Below are positions 1-12,012 of a stretch of 64,000 bases of DNA, in pieces. The DNA lies in assembly GCF_026210795.1 (NCBI RefSeq), contig NC_089438.1, positions 1,509,501-1,573,500 of the forward strand, written 5' to 3'. The position numbers and the translations under genes are program-made. This DNA is from Rhizophagus irregularis (lineage: Eukaryota; Glomeromycota; Glomeromycetes; Glomerales; Glomeraceae). The notes under the pieces were generated by a model. It searched no databases, was not told the origin of the DNA, and saw nothing but the letters and a program-made list of their open reading frames with translations. Position 1 is the stretch's first letter. Each line of letters opens with the position of its first letter.

Positions 1-62
1 TTTGATCTACATTAAATAATCAAAAATAATATAAGTTTCTTTTCTTTATTCTTTTTTTTTAG

Positions 63-2524
63 ATGCGCTCTTCGTAATACTATCGAAACTACTGCTCTTT
101 CCGTAAGAGATTTAAGAATTGAAGAAGGCTTTAGAGCTGAAATAACTTATCTTTCCGGAACACGGTAAATTATTTTAATTTATGTTATTTAAATAACTTC
201 TCCTAAAATGTTTAATAAATTTTTAATTGATTTACATTAGACCCAAAAGAGTTGTTTATTACCTTGCACAAGTATCAGATAATGCTCGCGTTTATACTAC
301 CGGCGAGGGTCTCAATTTCGCGTGGTTACCCCTTAATCTTGCTATTGAAAAAGCATTATATAAAAGCATGCAAGAGGTTATCAAGAAGGCATCAATTTTT
401 ATTGAAAACAATAAACTTAAAAATACTGAACCTTCACAAAGGTCTAGATCTGATAAACATCAAATCACCAGCGATAGGTTAGATCATAAAATGAAGAATT
501 TAAATTTGGCTTTACCTTTAGATTCTCAACGTCAAGCAATGTCTGAACAAAGGCTTAAGCTTGCACGCAAACAACGTCAGAATCAGAATCAATCCGAAAA
601 AAATAGTAATGGAAATGGAAATGGAAGCGTGAATAATAGTAACGGACTAAACAGTGGTTACGCATCCCCACTTCATTCTCCTGTTATGCAATTTGAAAAT
701 CCGCTTTATAAAACGAGATTATGTGAACGTTTTGAAACCGAAGGGTATTGTCCATATGGAACTAAATGTACTTTCGCTCATGGTACCGTTGAGTTAAGAG
801 AGAGACCAGCAAATGTTGAAGAGAAAACTGATAATTCTTCTACTGTAAAAGATGGACCTGAAAATCCTTTGTACAAAACTCGTTTATGCGAAAGATTTAT
901 GAAAGAAAATTTTTGTCAGTACGGGCCTAAATGTAATTTCGCTCATGGGGAACATGAGTTGAGAGATAGACCAAATGCTATTCGTGGGGATAATGGCAGC
1001 GAACGTGAATCTCCTGAGCCTCATCATCAAAATCAACGTTCTACTAATCAACAGCATCATCAATCTGAACAATATCATGGTCGTTATCAACATCCACATC
1101 ATCAAGCACGTCTTAATGGCGTTAATAATAATGATCTTGAAAAGAGAACTATTCCCGCAAGTCCTGGAATCGGTGGAGGGTTTCGTTCTGAAATTCAGAA
1201 TGGTATTTTAGGGCGTATTCCAACGATAGTGAATACCGATTCGCATTCTACGGGACATAATGGGTAATTTTTTTTTTTTAATTTAATGTTATTAGCATTA
1301 TGTGAACGATTTACATCTTGCAATATATTTTGTAAGAAATTATTGTAGTTAGACGTATATCGAGATATTCGTGCAATGAATCGTATACATATTCTTTGAT
1401 ATATAACACGCATAATAGTTTTTATAATGCCATTGTCCTAATATACTTTTTAAGACTGTTTGTTGTTCTGTCTTTTTAGTACTCATGTAGAAGAATCCAA
1501 ATCCGAAACAGCTGAAGAAGATAAAAAAGTGGAAGAAACGCAAAAAGAAAATAAGGTTGAAAATGAACACGTTAAAGAGCCAAATAATAGACTGAAAGAA
1601 TATGAAGAAAATTCTGAGACAAGGAATAAGGATTCGTCTACTGCATCTTCTACTGTGTCTAAACCTACCAGTAACTCCAAACGTCGTGTTAATGTTAGTG
1701 TAGATGAAAAGGTAATTATTTCCTTGATATATAAAGATTACATTTTTAAATTGTAATTACTTACTTTTTCACTTATTGATGAAGCCATGGATGCAAGTTG
1801 TCGAACTTTCAAATGTTGAACTTGAACGACTAGGAAAGATGTAAATAAATATTTTTATAGTTGTTAGAATCTGTATTTGCGTGAGAAGATCTTACTTTTC
1901 TAAAACTTATTTATTTTTAAACTATATATTGACAAAATTTCCACCATATTCTAGTAAAAAGGCTGATCATGTACCTAGTTCTCCAGATGATAATATTATT
2001 ACAGATTTGAAAAAATTTTTTATTCAATCAAGAGAACAAAATAAATCAATTTCTGACGAAATTAAAGAAATCACTTTAATTGAAACAAGAAAAGATTTAA
2101 CAAAATCTCAATTATTTAATATTTTACTTCCGAGCATGTATGACGATATGTCATTGGAAGTTGTTAATAAAGACTTAGTACAAAAAGAAAAATTATTCAA
2201 AACGGTATGTTGATTAATGAATTCCTAATAGTTATTACGATATTTCTTCTGACTAAAAGTTGCTTTATATATTTTTAGTTTATACGGGGAAGTCAAGATC
2301 AAATCATGTTTTTAAAATCATGGGAAAAATATTTAAATACTCGGAATAGTAAATTATTACCAAAGGCTACTCATATTTTTAAAGCCATTTACGATAAAGA
2401 TTATGTTGATGAAGATTCCGTGTTGGAATGGTATGAACAAGCGAAGGATACTAGTGAAGTAAAGAAAAAATGTGCTGTATTTATTGAATGGTTAAAAAAT
2501 GCGGAAGAGGAGGAAGATGATTAG
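63..2524 (+). CDS. Nudix (Ap4A-hydrolase-like) / tandem CCCH zinc finger / W2 domain fusion protein, 5' partial
   Basis: Exons read as 63-164, 241-1263, 1480-1711, 1785-1840, 1955-2204 and 2279-2524. All junctions are GT-AG and phases agree; positions 1-62 are the end of an intron, so the start lies outside the window. The first part (to about 410) resembles the C-terminal half of NUDT2-type diadenosine tetraphosphatase (EEGFRAEITYL, VVYYLAQV, FAWLPL). Two TIS11/tristetraprolin-type fingers C-x8-C-x5-C-x3-H follow at about 722-783 and 887-948, each led by PLYKTRLCERF. A His/Gln/Asn-rich stretch and a Glu/Lys-rich linker lead to a W2 (eIF5C-like) domain at about 1956-2524 (FLKSWEKYL, LLPKATHIFKAIYDKD, FIEWLKNAEEEE). 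CCCH pairs bind AU-rich mRNA and W2 domains contact translation factors, so a role in mRNA fate is inferred. The Nudix box looks degenerate (RNTIETT where REuxEE is expected). Confidence 0.82.
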
Positions 2525-3107
2525 AGTGGAATTAGAGACCAATATTCATAATAATTTATATATGTGTAAGTCATATTGAAACATTTTTTTTACTAGTCTA
2601 TATTTTAACTTTACTATCCTATTTTTTTTCTCTGCTTTATAACCATTCGTGGTTGATATCCTTATACCTTATCATCATTAAGCAATAATTATATTAAATA
2701 AAATAAGTAATTTTGAATTTTAATAAACCGATCACGATGTAAAAAGTGAAAATGAAATTTAATTTATTAAAACTAATTAATATTGTCTATATATGTATAA
2801 TTAACAATAACACCAACTCTTATTAATCTAAATTACTTTTAATTATAAAATTCTAGTAGATTATTGGTTATTTACAATTAAAAGCTAAAGAAAGCTAATT
2901 ACAATAAATTAATTTTTCTATAGCCAATCAGACAGAATTATACTGTATCAATGTCTCAATGTCTACCCGACATATTACTTTTTAAATCTCTTCTGCTACC
3001 AAATTTAAAATTTTTTTTTTTATTTAAACAATTTTGTTTAATGATAATAAATTACTGTTGTTTTTAAAGAGGATAAAGAGAATTATTACATACAAATGAT
3101 AAACACT
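2525..3107. other. AT-rich spacer between convergent genes
   Basis: This 583-base stretch separates the 3' ends of two convergent genes. I see only AT-rich sequence with short homopolymers, presumably 3' untranslated regions and terminators. No ORF or repeat structure was recognised. Confidence 0.6.
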
Positions 3108-4798
3108 TCAATTTTCATATATAGGTCCCTCTTTAGCAGCACGCCATAACTCATCGTATATAATTTTGATATCTTTCTCCAATTGTAAGTATTTTTGCAT
3201 TAATTTGTTAGCTTGAGAACCTTCCCCGAATTGTTTCTCAATCTCTCTTAATAAATCATGATTGGAACCCTTACTAACATTTTTTATCGAGCTTATATAG
3301 GTATTATAACAACTTTCATATGCACCAAGATCATCAATTACTTCTTGAATGTCATTTTCCATTTCTTCACAAATTTTTCGTGCCTGTTTAAATTCTGTTA
3401 ATATTGTTATAGTTTGTCCAGGTTTCCACTCTGATAGCGCTGGTTGCCCGTTTGTTTTGCCTTTGCCTTTCTTACTAGAGGAAGATGTAGTCCCTTCAGA
3501 CATTGACAGCTGATCGTTATCATTCTTGACAGTAGCAGATGCCTTAAAAGCCGTTGTTGAAGTCCTTGTCGCCATGGTATTGTTAGTTTTCGCGCCACGT
3601 GTTGTCCTATTTGTTACACCAGCAGGTCTTCCCCTCTTTCCTCGAGCGGCCGTCGTCGACTGAAATGTACTTACTTTTTGTGCGTCAGGTATTGTAGTTT
3701 TTGCACCTCGACCTCGTGTTGATTTTCCGCCTCCAGTGGTTTTGCCGCTTCGAGTTACGTTACCTCCTCGAACAGAAGCGGTCGTTATTGTTGATTCGTC
3801 ATTGACGTCAGTCACTTCTGTAACCACGGTTGTACCGATAGACGTCTTTGTTCGACCACCCCTTGTCTTTCCACGAAGAGGCTTACTGCCGCGAGTTATA
3901 TTCGAAAGCTGTGACGAAACTTTGCTTGAAGATAAATAGGCCACCGGTGGCGATTGCTGGACCTTTATTGAAGATCCGGCGTTATTCTTTTGACGCTTTG
4001 ATTTAGTCTTTCCTTGCTCTGAAGGGATCTTGTTAATTTCGAGAACTTGCACCCTAATTAAAATAATCGATTAAATAATGAATTAATAAATAAGATTATA
4101 ATGTAATAATACACTTACCTCCTTTTCCTCTTTGACTCCTCTTCATAACTCTCCTTCATCATCTTTTTGATAGTAAGATCTCTTTTAGCGGCTTCATGTG
4201 ATTCCATCGTAGTGCTAACGCACCCAATAATGTTGCCAATTGGCTCTACAATGTTATCATTTCTAATGTAAATCATCTCGACCTTCTTAGGACTAGAAAG
4301 ATTTAATTGTATTTTCTCGCCTTCGCCGGCATCGATCTCCTATTTAGGGGTTAAATGAAATATAATAAATAAAATACTTGGTCAAATGCAAGATATAAAT
4401 TACTTATAAAAATTTGAACTTACCATTTTGTCGGGAACGTTAGAAACGTTTATTTTCATTTGGATACCTCTTGATTTAGCAGCTATCAATTTCTTAACAA
4501 TTGCATTGGTTAGGCTTACTTTGTAAATCTTCTTTTCGCCTTTTTTTGAACTATTTTTCTCTATACTATCATCTCTAGTGCGAAGTAGTGGGTCCTTTCC
4601 TTTCCCACGGTTCGCCAGACCCCCACGAGCTACTACTGTATTTCTTATTGGTGAAGCATCACTTCCTCCGCGAGCTGTTAATGTGTTTATGCTTTTGGAA
4701 GTTGAGGAACCACGACCTGAAGCACTACCACGAGTTTTGCCTCCGCGAATTGAGGAGTCCCCACGGGTTGTACTTCCACGGACTGTACTTTTTCTCAT
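3108..4798 (-). CDS. basic TRG/RG-rich protein with C-terminal coiled-coil-like segment
   Basis: Three exons read on the minus strand: 4798-4424, 4339-4119 and 4053-3108, with donors GTAAGT and phases 0 and 2, giving about 513 residues. The start is the first ATG of a long open exon. The N-terminal ~100 residues are basic with repeated TRG/ARG/RGG tripeptides. The middle exon is mixed and ends in a basic ESKRKRR run. The third exon has another long Thr/Arg/Gly-rich low-complexity region (GKTRGGRTK, TRGAKT). The last ~100 residues are charged and helical-looking (FKQARKICEEMENDIQEVIDDL) and could form a coiled coil. I do not recognise the family. Composition suggests a nucleic-acid- or chromatin-associated protein (inference only). 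The exons are intact, so this is likely a real host gene. Confidence 0.68.
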
Positions 4799-5175
4799 TT
4801 TATTTTGGGATTCACTACGAAGTCCAAAAAAAAACTCATTTACTTCTCACTCAAAAATTGAAACACAATAGTTACCCTGAAGGAGACAAATTGTGTTTGT
4901 AGATGACCTGAAATGAGGATTTAAATGTCCCTTAGCTTTTAGAATTTCTAGTTTATAGGAAGTTTTCAAGTATTTTATGATAATTGTGATGATTGAGTTT
5001 TGTCAGTAAAGTTCTAACCATTAGATCCTTCGAATTCTTTTATCACAATTAAAACATCACGTGCTGCAACGTGACATTCAAATACACGAATAAAAAAAAA
5101 AATAATTTACAAATAAATAAACATTCTATCTATAAATGTATAAATAAGCATCGCCAAACATATCATTTAACATAT
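4799..5175. other. intergenic region upstream of the RG-rich gene
   Basis: This 377-base spacer contains the promoter side of the RG-rich gene and the 3' side of the F-box gene. A CACGTG-like hexamer (tcacgtgctg) occurs near 5057 but its role is unknown. Nothing else was recognised. Confidence 0.4.
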
Positions 5176-6693
5176 TTAACATTTAGCAATCCTTCTACGG
5201 CTTATGACATCAAAATGTCTATCAGTCATACAAGAACAACGAGTTAAATCCACCTTTTTTAAACTAGCGCGACAAACCGAAAGAAAATGTTCTAATGATC
5301 TCTCAGTAAAAGTCCAACCTCCGATATGTCCATCCCTAATTGTTAAAGAATGCAATGCAGCTGGAACAAGAATCCCTAATTGTGTTAAAGATTCATTTGC
5401 ATCAAAATCATCACCACTAAATGAAAATTCTTTAAGCTGTTTACAATGACTAAAAAGAAGCAAAATTTCATTTATCCACAGGACTGGTAAATGAAGAAAT
5501 GAAATATTTGAACATTGCTTAGCAATCGATTCAATTATTTGCGAACCATCTTTTGGATCCGCTCGAATCCACCATAAGGATATCTTCTTTAAACTACTCT
5601 TTGTATTATAAAATATCTCTTCCCAAAACTCATGTTGCGGAAGTGGATAAAGAGGATTCCATTCGTTGCAAAAGTCAAACTCTTCCAATTGTAGAAAAGA
5701 AGTTAATGGCATTATTCGATCATCGGGAGGAATGAAACAATTATGAATTTTCAGTGATTTTAAATTTTTGCAAGCGGGTAACAACATTATACTACAACAA
5801 TCTTGTTCTTCTCTAAAGTCCGTATACATTAATTCTAGAGTTTGTAAAGTCTTCGATTGAGAAATAAGAGAATCCACTAAGAATGCCACTAAACGTTTGT
5901 ATCCATATAAACAAATACTTTCTAAGCGTGTTTGACTTTCGATAAGAGTAGCGTAACTCATTGCGTCAGAATCATAATGAGTTTTCCACTGTATTGTTAA
6001 GGGAAACCCCACGAAAATCCTACGTAATTCCGAGCAGACCTTTGATATAGCAAGTAAAAGTTCGGATTTGTTGTCACCTAAACAAATAAGCTCCCGTAGA
6101 TTTGCTAAGTAATTCGAACTATCTGAAGTGGAAGGCAAAAAAGGAAAATCACTTTGAATGGCTCTACTATGTAAAAACAGATCATGAAAAATCCTACACC
6201 GATTCTTAAAGAGATTACATAATTCTCTTGCTACAAGAATAGTTTTTCTTTCATTCTCTTCACCGACACAATCTTCGACACGATCCTCTTGGTGTTCGCT
6301 ATCCGGTTTGATTTCTTCCTCATAATTTAAGACACGATATAGCCAACAAGATATTAACCACTGTGAAATCGACCAAAACATGCAATCATAATCGAGAGCA
6401 CGTAAGAAAGAAGCATAATCAAAAATAGGTGAAATTGATGTAAGATGGTATCTAATACCATTATTATACAAGACTTTCTTTGATTCTTCTGGTAAGCAAG
6501 CAACATAGGTTTGAATCAAATTTGTCGCTGAGGTTTGTGTAATCGAATAACGCCAGGGACGACCCCATAAAATGCTGATCGTATTATGACACCAAAAGCG
6601 ATTCACCAGCAAACATGAATGCAACGTTTTGTTATCGTCTTCGTTATATGAAATAATTTGCTGTAAACATTCTGCTGAAAGGCCTTGCGCCAT
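5176..6693 (-). CDS. F-box protein with leucine-rich-repeat-like C-terminus
   Basis: A single uninterrupted exon of 505 residues. The N-terminus (AECLQQIISY, TLHSCLLVNRFWC, ISILWGRPW) matches the F-box, which binds Skp1 in SCF ubiquitin ligases. The remainder has spaced leucine-rich blocks (LKSLKIHNC, LEEFDFCNEW, LKKISLWWIRA, LKEFSFSGDD, LKKVDLTRCSCMTD) typical of substrate-binding LRRs. The start Met lies directly before the F-box. Lack of introns contrasts with the spliced neighbours. F-box proteins of this shape are abundant in Rhizophagus genomes (family knowledge), so the specific substrate cannot be inferred. Confidence 0.85.
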   Translation of the reverse strand: MAQGLSAECLQQIISYNEDDNKTLHSCLLVNRFWCHNTISILWGRPWRYSITQTSATNLIQTYVACLPEESKKVLYNNGIRYHLTSISPIFDYASFLRALDYDCMFWSISQWLISCWLYRVLNYEEEIKPDSEHQEDRVEDCVGEENERKTILVARELCNLFKNRCRIFHDLFLHSRAIQSDFPFLPSTSDSSNYLANLRELICLGDNKSELLLAISKVCSELRRIFVGFPLTIQWKTHYDSDAMSYATLIESQTRLESICLYGYKRLVAFLVDSLISQSKTLQTLELMYTDFREEQDCCSIMLLPACKNLKSLKIHNCFIPPDDRIMPLTSFLQLEEFDFCNEWNPLYPLPQHEFWEEIFYNTKSSLKKISLWWIRADPKDGSQIIESIAKQCSNISFLHLPVLWINEILLLFSHCKQLKEFSFSGDDFDANESLTQLGILVPAALHSLTIRDGHIGGWTFTERSLEHFLSVCRASLKKVDLTRCSCMTDRHFDVISRRRIAKC

Positions 6694-6795
6694 GTTTAAT
6701 GTAAAGAAAAATGGAAGCTCTGAGTTTGACTTTAATTTCGGTTTATAATCTAAATCGTAATTGAATAAACAAACAAGATCGATGTTTCCTATATA

Positions 6796-6917
6796 CAGTT
6801 CACCCTCTCTATAGCGAATTTTTATAAAGTGATATAATAAACTCAGTATAGTGAATTTCTCACTATAACGAATTTTAATCTCCAGCCCATGGGATTCACT
6901 ATAGTGAGGGTGAACTG
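6796..6917. mobile_element. 122-bp MITE with Tc1/mariner-pogo-like ends
   Basis: The ends are inverted: CAGTTCACCCTC on the left and GAGGGTGAACTG on the right. The element is flanked by TA at 6794-6795 and 6918-6919. CAG termini with a TA duplication are typical of pogo/Tigger-type elements. It is too short to code. It sits just upstream of the F-box gene, so it might contribute promoter sequence (inference). Confidence 0.8.
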
Positions 6918-7010
6918 TAGATGGATGATTTTACGAACATTTTATTCTGGACCAGTCAACTTTTGATTGGCTAATCACTTTTATTACATAAACTCCGCGT
7001 TTAATTTTTA

Positions 7011-7192
7011 GCCCTGTTCAAAATCGTTCGGTTGCATTTTTCGATCAGCCAGAAATAAAGCAATCTTATTGGTAGAAAAAGTTCGATCCAAAAAACCTAA
7101 AAAAATATTGGAGGATCGGTCGCGCAAACAAATGCAAGCAGATCCGTCCAATCAAATTAAACCACAACCGACCAAACGATTTTGAACAGGGC
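7011..7192. mobile_element. 182-bp MITE, Tourist/Harbinger-like
   Basis: Terminal inverted repeats GCCCTGTTCAAAATCG and CGATTTTGAACAGGGC bound a 182-bp non-coding segment. Flanking trinucleotides are TTA and TTT, an imperfect 3-bp duplication. This fits PIF/Harbinger-derived MITEs, though the superfamily is uncertain. Confidence 0.65.
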
Positions 7193-8029
7193 TTTTATCT
7201 CACTCTTCCTTTATTATGTCAAAATTTGCATTACTACCACCCTTTATACTACCCTGGTTGGAAGTATGAACCTTCCTCTTCTGGGCTTTTCTGGGATTCT
7301 TCTTTTTTGTGGTATGTTACTAGCACTTAGTATTTCATATTTCATTTCAGTTTGTATATTTTAATTATTATAATACTAAATGTATTTTTTTTTCTTTTTG
7401 ATATTATTCTGGAAATCAAGTATTATTTTTAAAAAAATTTTGGAGTTGAGCAAAGTTGTTCAAAAAAGTTTGTAAATTACACATTTATAACATTACTTTT
7501 AAAGCTAGTATAATACTTCGTACTTTTGTTTTTTAAACAATTTAATAATAAAATTGCAATAAAAAATAATGTAAAGACCTTTTTATAAAGTTATATATGC
7601 AATTTTACTTATTTATTAATAAAGTTTAATGAAATGCACTTTAAAATGATAGTATTAAATACCTTTAAAAAAGGCGTTTCGTAACTTTTTTTTAAGAAAA
7701 CGCGGTTTGTTTTTTCTTGAGACAAATCACAAATGGTACACAAACCAATCTCATCCAATTAGTTTTGCTGGTCCAGGATAAGCATGTAAAAATTCTCTAG
7801 TTCCACATATGTGCTTTTTTGGTTACGTTGAGGAAAGCAAAATTTGTTGTTTAATCGAATCGTCCTGGTTGTGGCAAACAAACTATCTAATTCTTGGCAA
7901 TTTTGTTCGCCTTTAAGCATCTTGGCTAAAGTTAAATTTTAATATATACAAATCAATTAAAAGGGAGTATGAATATTTTCAAATCATAAATAAACTAACT
8001 TTATTAAATATCACATCTTTTTTTTTCTA
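7193..8029. other. AT-rich intergenic region 3' of the GH31 gene
   Basis: No convincing gene. A 60-codon hydrophobic ORF at 7182-7364 overlaps the MITE end and has no homology that I recognise. The rest is homopolymer-rich sequence. Confidence 0.5.
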
Positions 8030-11000
8030 TTAGTTAACAAATTCTATAGTCCAATCTCTACTTATAAGTAACTTTGGGTCTCTAATAATAATGATATCTT
8101 TAGATATTTCTTCAACACCGATTCCAATTGAAGTACTCACAATTCCCTTTATATCATTAATTCCCCCTAAACTAAATTTCAATTCTTTTTTATCGTCTAT
8201 TAAATCATTATAATATCCAATTATTTTCTTTGGTGATTTATCAACTCCAAGAACAATTATTCTTTCTATCCTAACATCATCATTTGATTTAATATAATTA
8301 TTTTCATTATCTTGAACTTGTTCATTATTAAATGAGGTTGATATAAATTTTCCCGATGTAAAATTAAAATTTCTATGAATGTAATGTCCTTTTAGATATT
8401 CATATGTTTTTCCATCGTCTAAATACAATGTTCCAGCTGCTTCTCCCTATATATTTATAATGTAATAATATTAATTATTTTTTTAATATAAATAGTAAAC
8501 TTTAAAAGAGGTTTTTTTTTACCTTTTTGTTTAAAGCAACCAAGAGCGTAAATGGATCCGAATACATAGCTGATGAAGATCTTCTAAATCTTTGTCTTCT
8601 AGGGATAATAGATCCCCCTCTTAAGAACACAGGAATCTTATTCATAAGAATATCCATTTTTAATTTACCAGATCCTTGAACTTTTTTAAATGTATAATAA
8701 TCATAATATAGCTGTAAAAAATAAAATAAAATAAATAAATAAACACTAAAATAATTTTATGCTCAAATGAGATATAATTACATCGTTTCCTGCAAAGTAA
8801 ATTTCAGTAGTAGTTTGTCCTTGACTCGTAATAGGTTTGACAAGAAGAGAATTTCCAACGAAATATTGATCTTCCATTGCAAATGTTTCTTCATTATCAG
8901 GAAAAACTACAAACATCGGTCTAATAATTGGCATTCCATTAGTACTAGCTTCTTGGAATAAAGTATACCAAAAAGGTAACAAAATATATCTTTGTCGAAT
9001 AGCATTTCTTATATAACCAGTGTACGGTTCTCCAAATAACCAAGGTTCTCGACGTTTGGTATCAATATGAGCATGTGCTCTAAAGAATGGTTGAAAAGCA
9101 CCGGTTTGATACCAACGAACTAGTAGTTCAGGTTCAGGATTCCCAAAGAATCCACCGACATCAGCTAAAATTTAAGAACAAGTTAATAATGTGATACCAA
9201 AATATAATAATGATTCTGATTGACTGACCTCCTGAGAATGGCAATCCAGAAATACCAATAGTCAATAACATTGGGGATGAAGCAGCTAGATGGTCCCAAT
9301 TTGCGGCAATATCACCCGTCCAAATTGCACCAAATCGTTGACTTCCAGGAAAAAATGATCGAGAAAGTACAAAAGGACGATGATTCGGACTTGTTCTGTT
9401 AATTAAACCTTGAGATGTCGCTGCATGCTAAACAAATATCAAAAAAATAAGCGACTAGGATATTATTATTAAACAAAACCGTATTCAATAAATTAATATT
9501 CACAAAAGTCATTCCAAAAAGGTTATGTAAATCGCGATGTTCCCATCCTTCATAATGAAGAAGATCTTTCGGCATTGTAATTTCAGGTCCACTAAAAATG
9601 GAGGGCTAAATTGATTTTGAAAAGAAACGAATTGATTATTATATAATTCGTTACAATTTTATAATAATTAATTGGTAAGTTACCTCATTCATATCATTCC
9701 AAATAAATAAGAATTCGGTCGAACCCTTTAAAATAAATAAAGCTATATAAGGTAACTCAAAAGGAATTATTAAAACAAGATGACTTACCTTATATTGATC
9801 AAATGCAAATTTTTTGGCAAACCACTCTTGAGCTTTTGGATTAGTCCAATCAATCCAAACTGAGCTACCAGGCCAACACCAGCCTTCAAATATTTTACCA
9901 TCTTTATCTTTGGTAAGAATATCCAAATCCTTAGCTTCTTTATAAATATAATAATTATCGTCTCTTTTTACATGTGGATCTACGATAACAACCATCTAGC
10001 GGAATAAACACAGATTTATTATTAAATATAACTTAAAATAAATAATTTTTCGCTAACTTGGATATAATTACAATAACATTATACTTAAATAATTTTGTAC
10101 TTACGTTTCTCCCTTTCCTACCAATATCTCTTTGCATTTTTTCAGGTTCTGAGAATTTTACTTTGTCCCATGTAAAGTATCTTTTGTCATCGGTATGCTC
10201 AATATCCAACCAAATTACATCATATGGGATATCATATTTATCAAAACCTTCGTCTACTTCGGCTACATCATCCTGATTAAGATAATTCCAGCGACATTGA
10301 TGATAACCGATTGCAAATGATTGAGGTAGAGCAGTGAATCCGGTAAGCAACCCATATTGCTTGAATATGTCAGATGTAGTTGGTCCAAGAAAAGCAAATA
10401 CATCAATAATACCAGATTCAGAAAACCAATGTGTATGCGTTGAAGTGGGTGTGGATTTTCCGAAACTGAGGAAACCCTAATTAATTATAAGTAAATAAAG
10501 TAACTTAATATTAAAAAAAAAAAATATCACGTTTCAATCATCAGGGTATTTTACTTTGTCATCTTTGCTTTTGACAATATCAATCCACGTTTCAGCTGCA
10601 TTGAGCCATAATATTGCAGTCGATGCTCCCTTGCGATGTGCCAACAAAAATGGAATCGAGCCATACAAAGCTGCTGGACTATCTAAGTCAAATTCAAATA
10701 CATCCAAATTATATAATCGATACGGTTCGTTATATGCGCCATCTCCTCCGCTATAAAATATAAAATAAATAAATATTATAATATACAACTTTTGTTTTGA
10801 TTATTGTGAATATAATACCGTGTTTCCTTTAATGAAAGAGTTGATGCGTGTTCAGGGATACCATATACGTGGCTAAACCCGGGGAATGAGATATCGAGAC
10901 CAATAGACTCGGGCCCTGTTTAAACATACGTTCCCAATTTATACTTGCAAACATAATCATTAATTATAGAATTTAAAATTACCATTTGGTTTTGAATCTA

Positions 11001-11724
11001 ATTTTCCATTAAATGTTTCTTCCCATAAACCTTCCTCCTGCTTTTCTTCTTTTTCTTCCTCGGTTTGTATTTCTACTTCTGCATTTATTTCAGATTGAAT
11101 TGTTAATTCCTCAGGTTGATTGGCTGGATCATCTTTTTTTCTTAAATGTTCAAAATTAAAGAATCCACGATTATTAAATATAATGACTGGCTCATCATTA
11201 ACCAATAATTCAACGTGAAATGGGGTATGATGTATTATAACTTTATGATTCCTATCTACCCCGAAAGAAAGAGATGTAACACCATCCTTTCCAGTTGAAG
11301 GATTTTCTGTGTATTCCAAAGTATTTAAAGGCTCTTGAATTAGAGACCAATATTTTGCCCCATCATATCTTGGTTTTAATGGATATTTTTCATTGATTTT
11401 GATTCTAGCAATATTATTTATTAAAAGATGAATTTCAAAAATAAAAGAGACTTTATTGTCAGTATTAATTAATTCCCCTGAAATAATTCCATTTTCTATA
11501 TTAATTGTGTCTTTAACTACATTATACGGTGAAATAAACGAGCTAGAAGTAGCTTTGTCAGCATATGCACGATTTCTGCGACAAAATGAAGTCTGCGCAC
11601 AAGTTCTAAAGTCTTGTGGCTTCATTGAGACCACTACATTTGTAGCCATAACAATAAAACATATAAATAAGAAAAACTGTACTGTAAAACGATTCGAGTT
11701 TTTTCCGATAATACCAAGGCACAT
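8030..11724 (-). CDS. ROT2: ER glucosidase II alpha subunit (GH31 alpha-glucosidase)
   Basis: Eleven exons read on the minus strand: 11724-10983, 10915-10819, 10750-10555, 10476-10105, 9995-9789, 9725-9684, 9605-9504, 9427-9229, 9164-8782, 8711-8523 and 8446-8030. Phases agree throughout and give 981 residues, the usual length. A hydrophobic signal segment ([16 protein letters not shown]) lies near the N-terminus. Catalytic landmarks are DVIWLDIEH, the nucleophile motif [10 protein letters not shown], the acid/base region IWTGD, and DVGGFF, RAHAH and PFWYTLF. The enzyme trims the two inner glucoses from N-glycans in the ER during the calnexin cycle, working with a beta subunit that supplies ER retention; consistent with this I see no HDEL tail. 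It is intact, intron-rich, and shares its upstream region with the LAMTOR5-like gene. Confidence 0.95.
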
Positions 11725-12012
11725 CTTATATTTTTAAAATATAACGTAACAAAAAATTTGATCTTTATACTTGTATCAGTTGTATGCAATAAAATTTTTT
11801 TATCACGTGTCTATCTATTATCTGTGTACTGTGCGACAATATCTATCTAAATTCCTTTGATCATAAAATTTACATATTCTATTTATTTTCTGATCTCGAT
11901 AATTTTTAATTTCACTAATTTCTTTTCTAACATTTTGTTCTAATTTTGATAATTCAAGCTATCTATCTTCGTTTTCGCAAACCCTGAAAACCTTCTTTTA
12001 TTAATTAAAAAT
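11725..12012. promoter_or_regulatory. bidirectional promoter region between GH31 and LAMTOR5-like genes
   Basis: The two start codons are divergent and only 288 bases apart, so both promoters must lie here. A CACGTG E-box-like hexamer is visible at about 11803 (atcacgtgtc). No TATA box stands out in this AT-rich sequence. Confidence 0.55.

Noticed and set aside
7182-7364. 60-codon hydrophobic ORF
   Set aside because: Overlaps the end of a MITE, no splice context, AT-driven hydrophobicity; no support as a gene.
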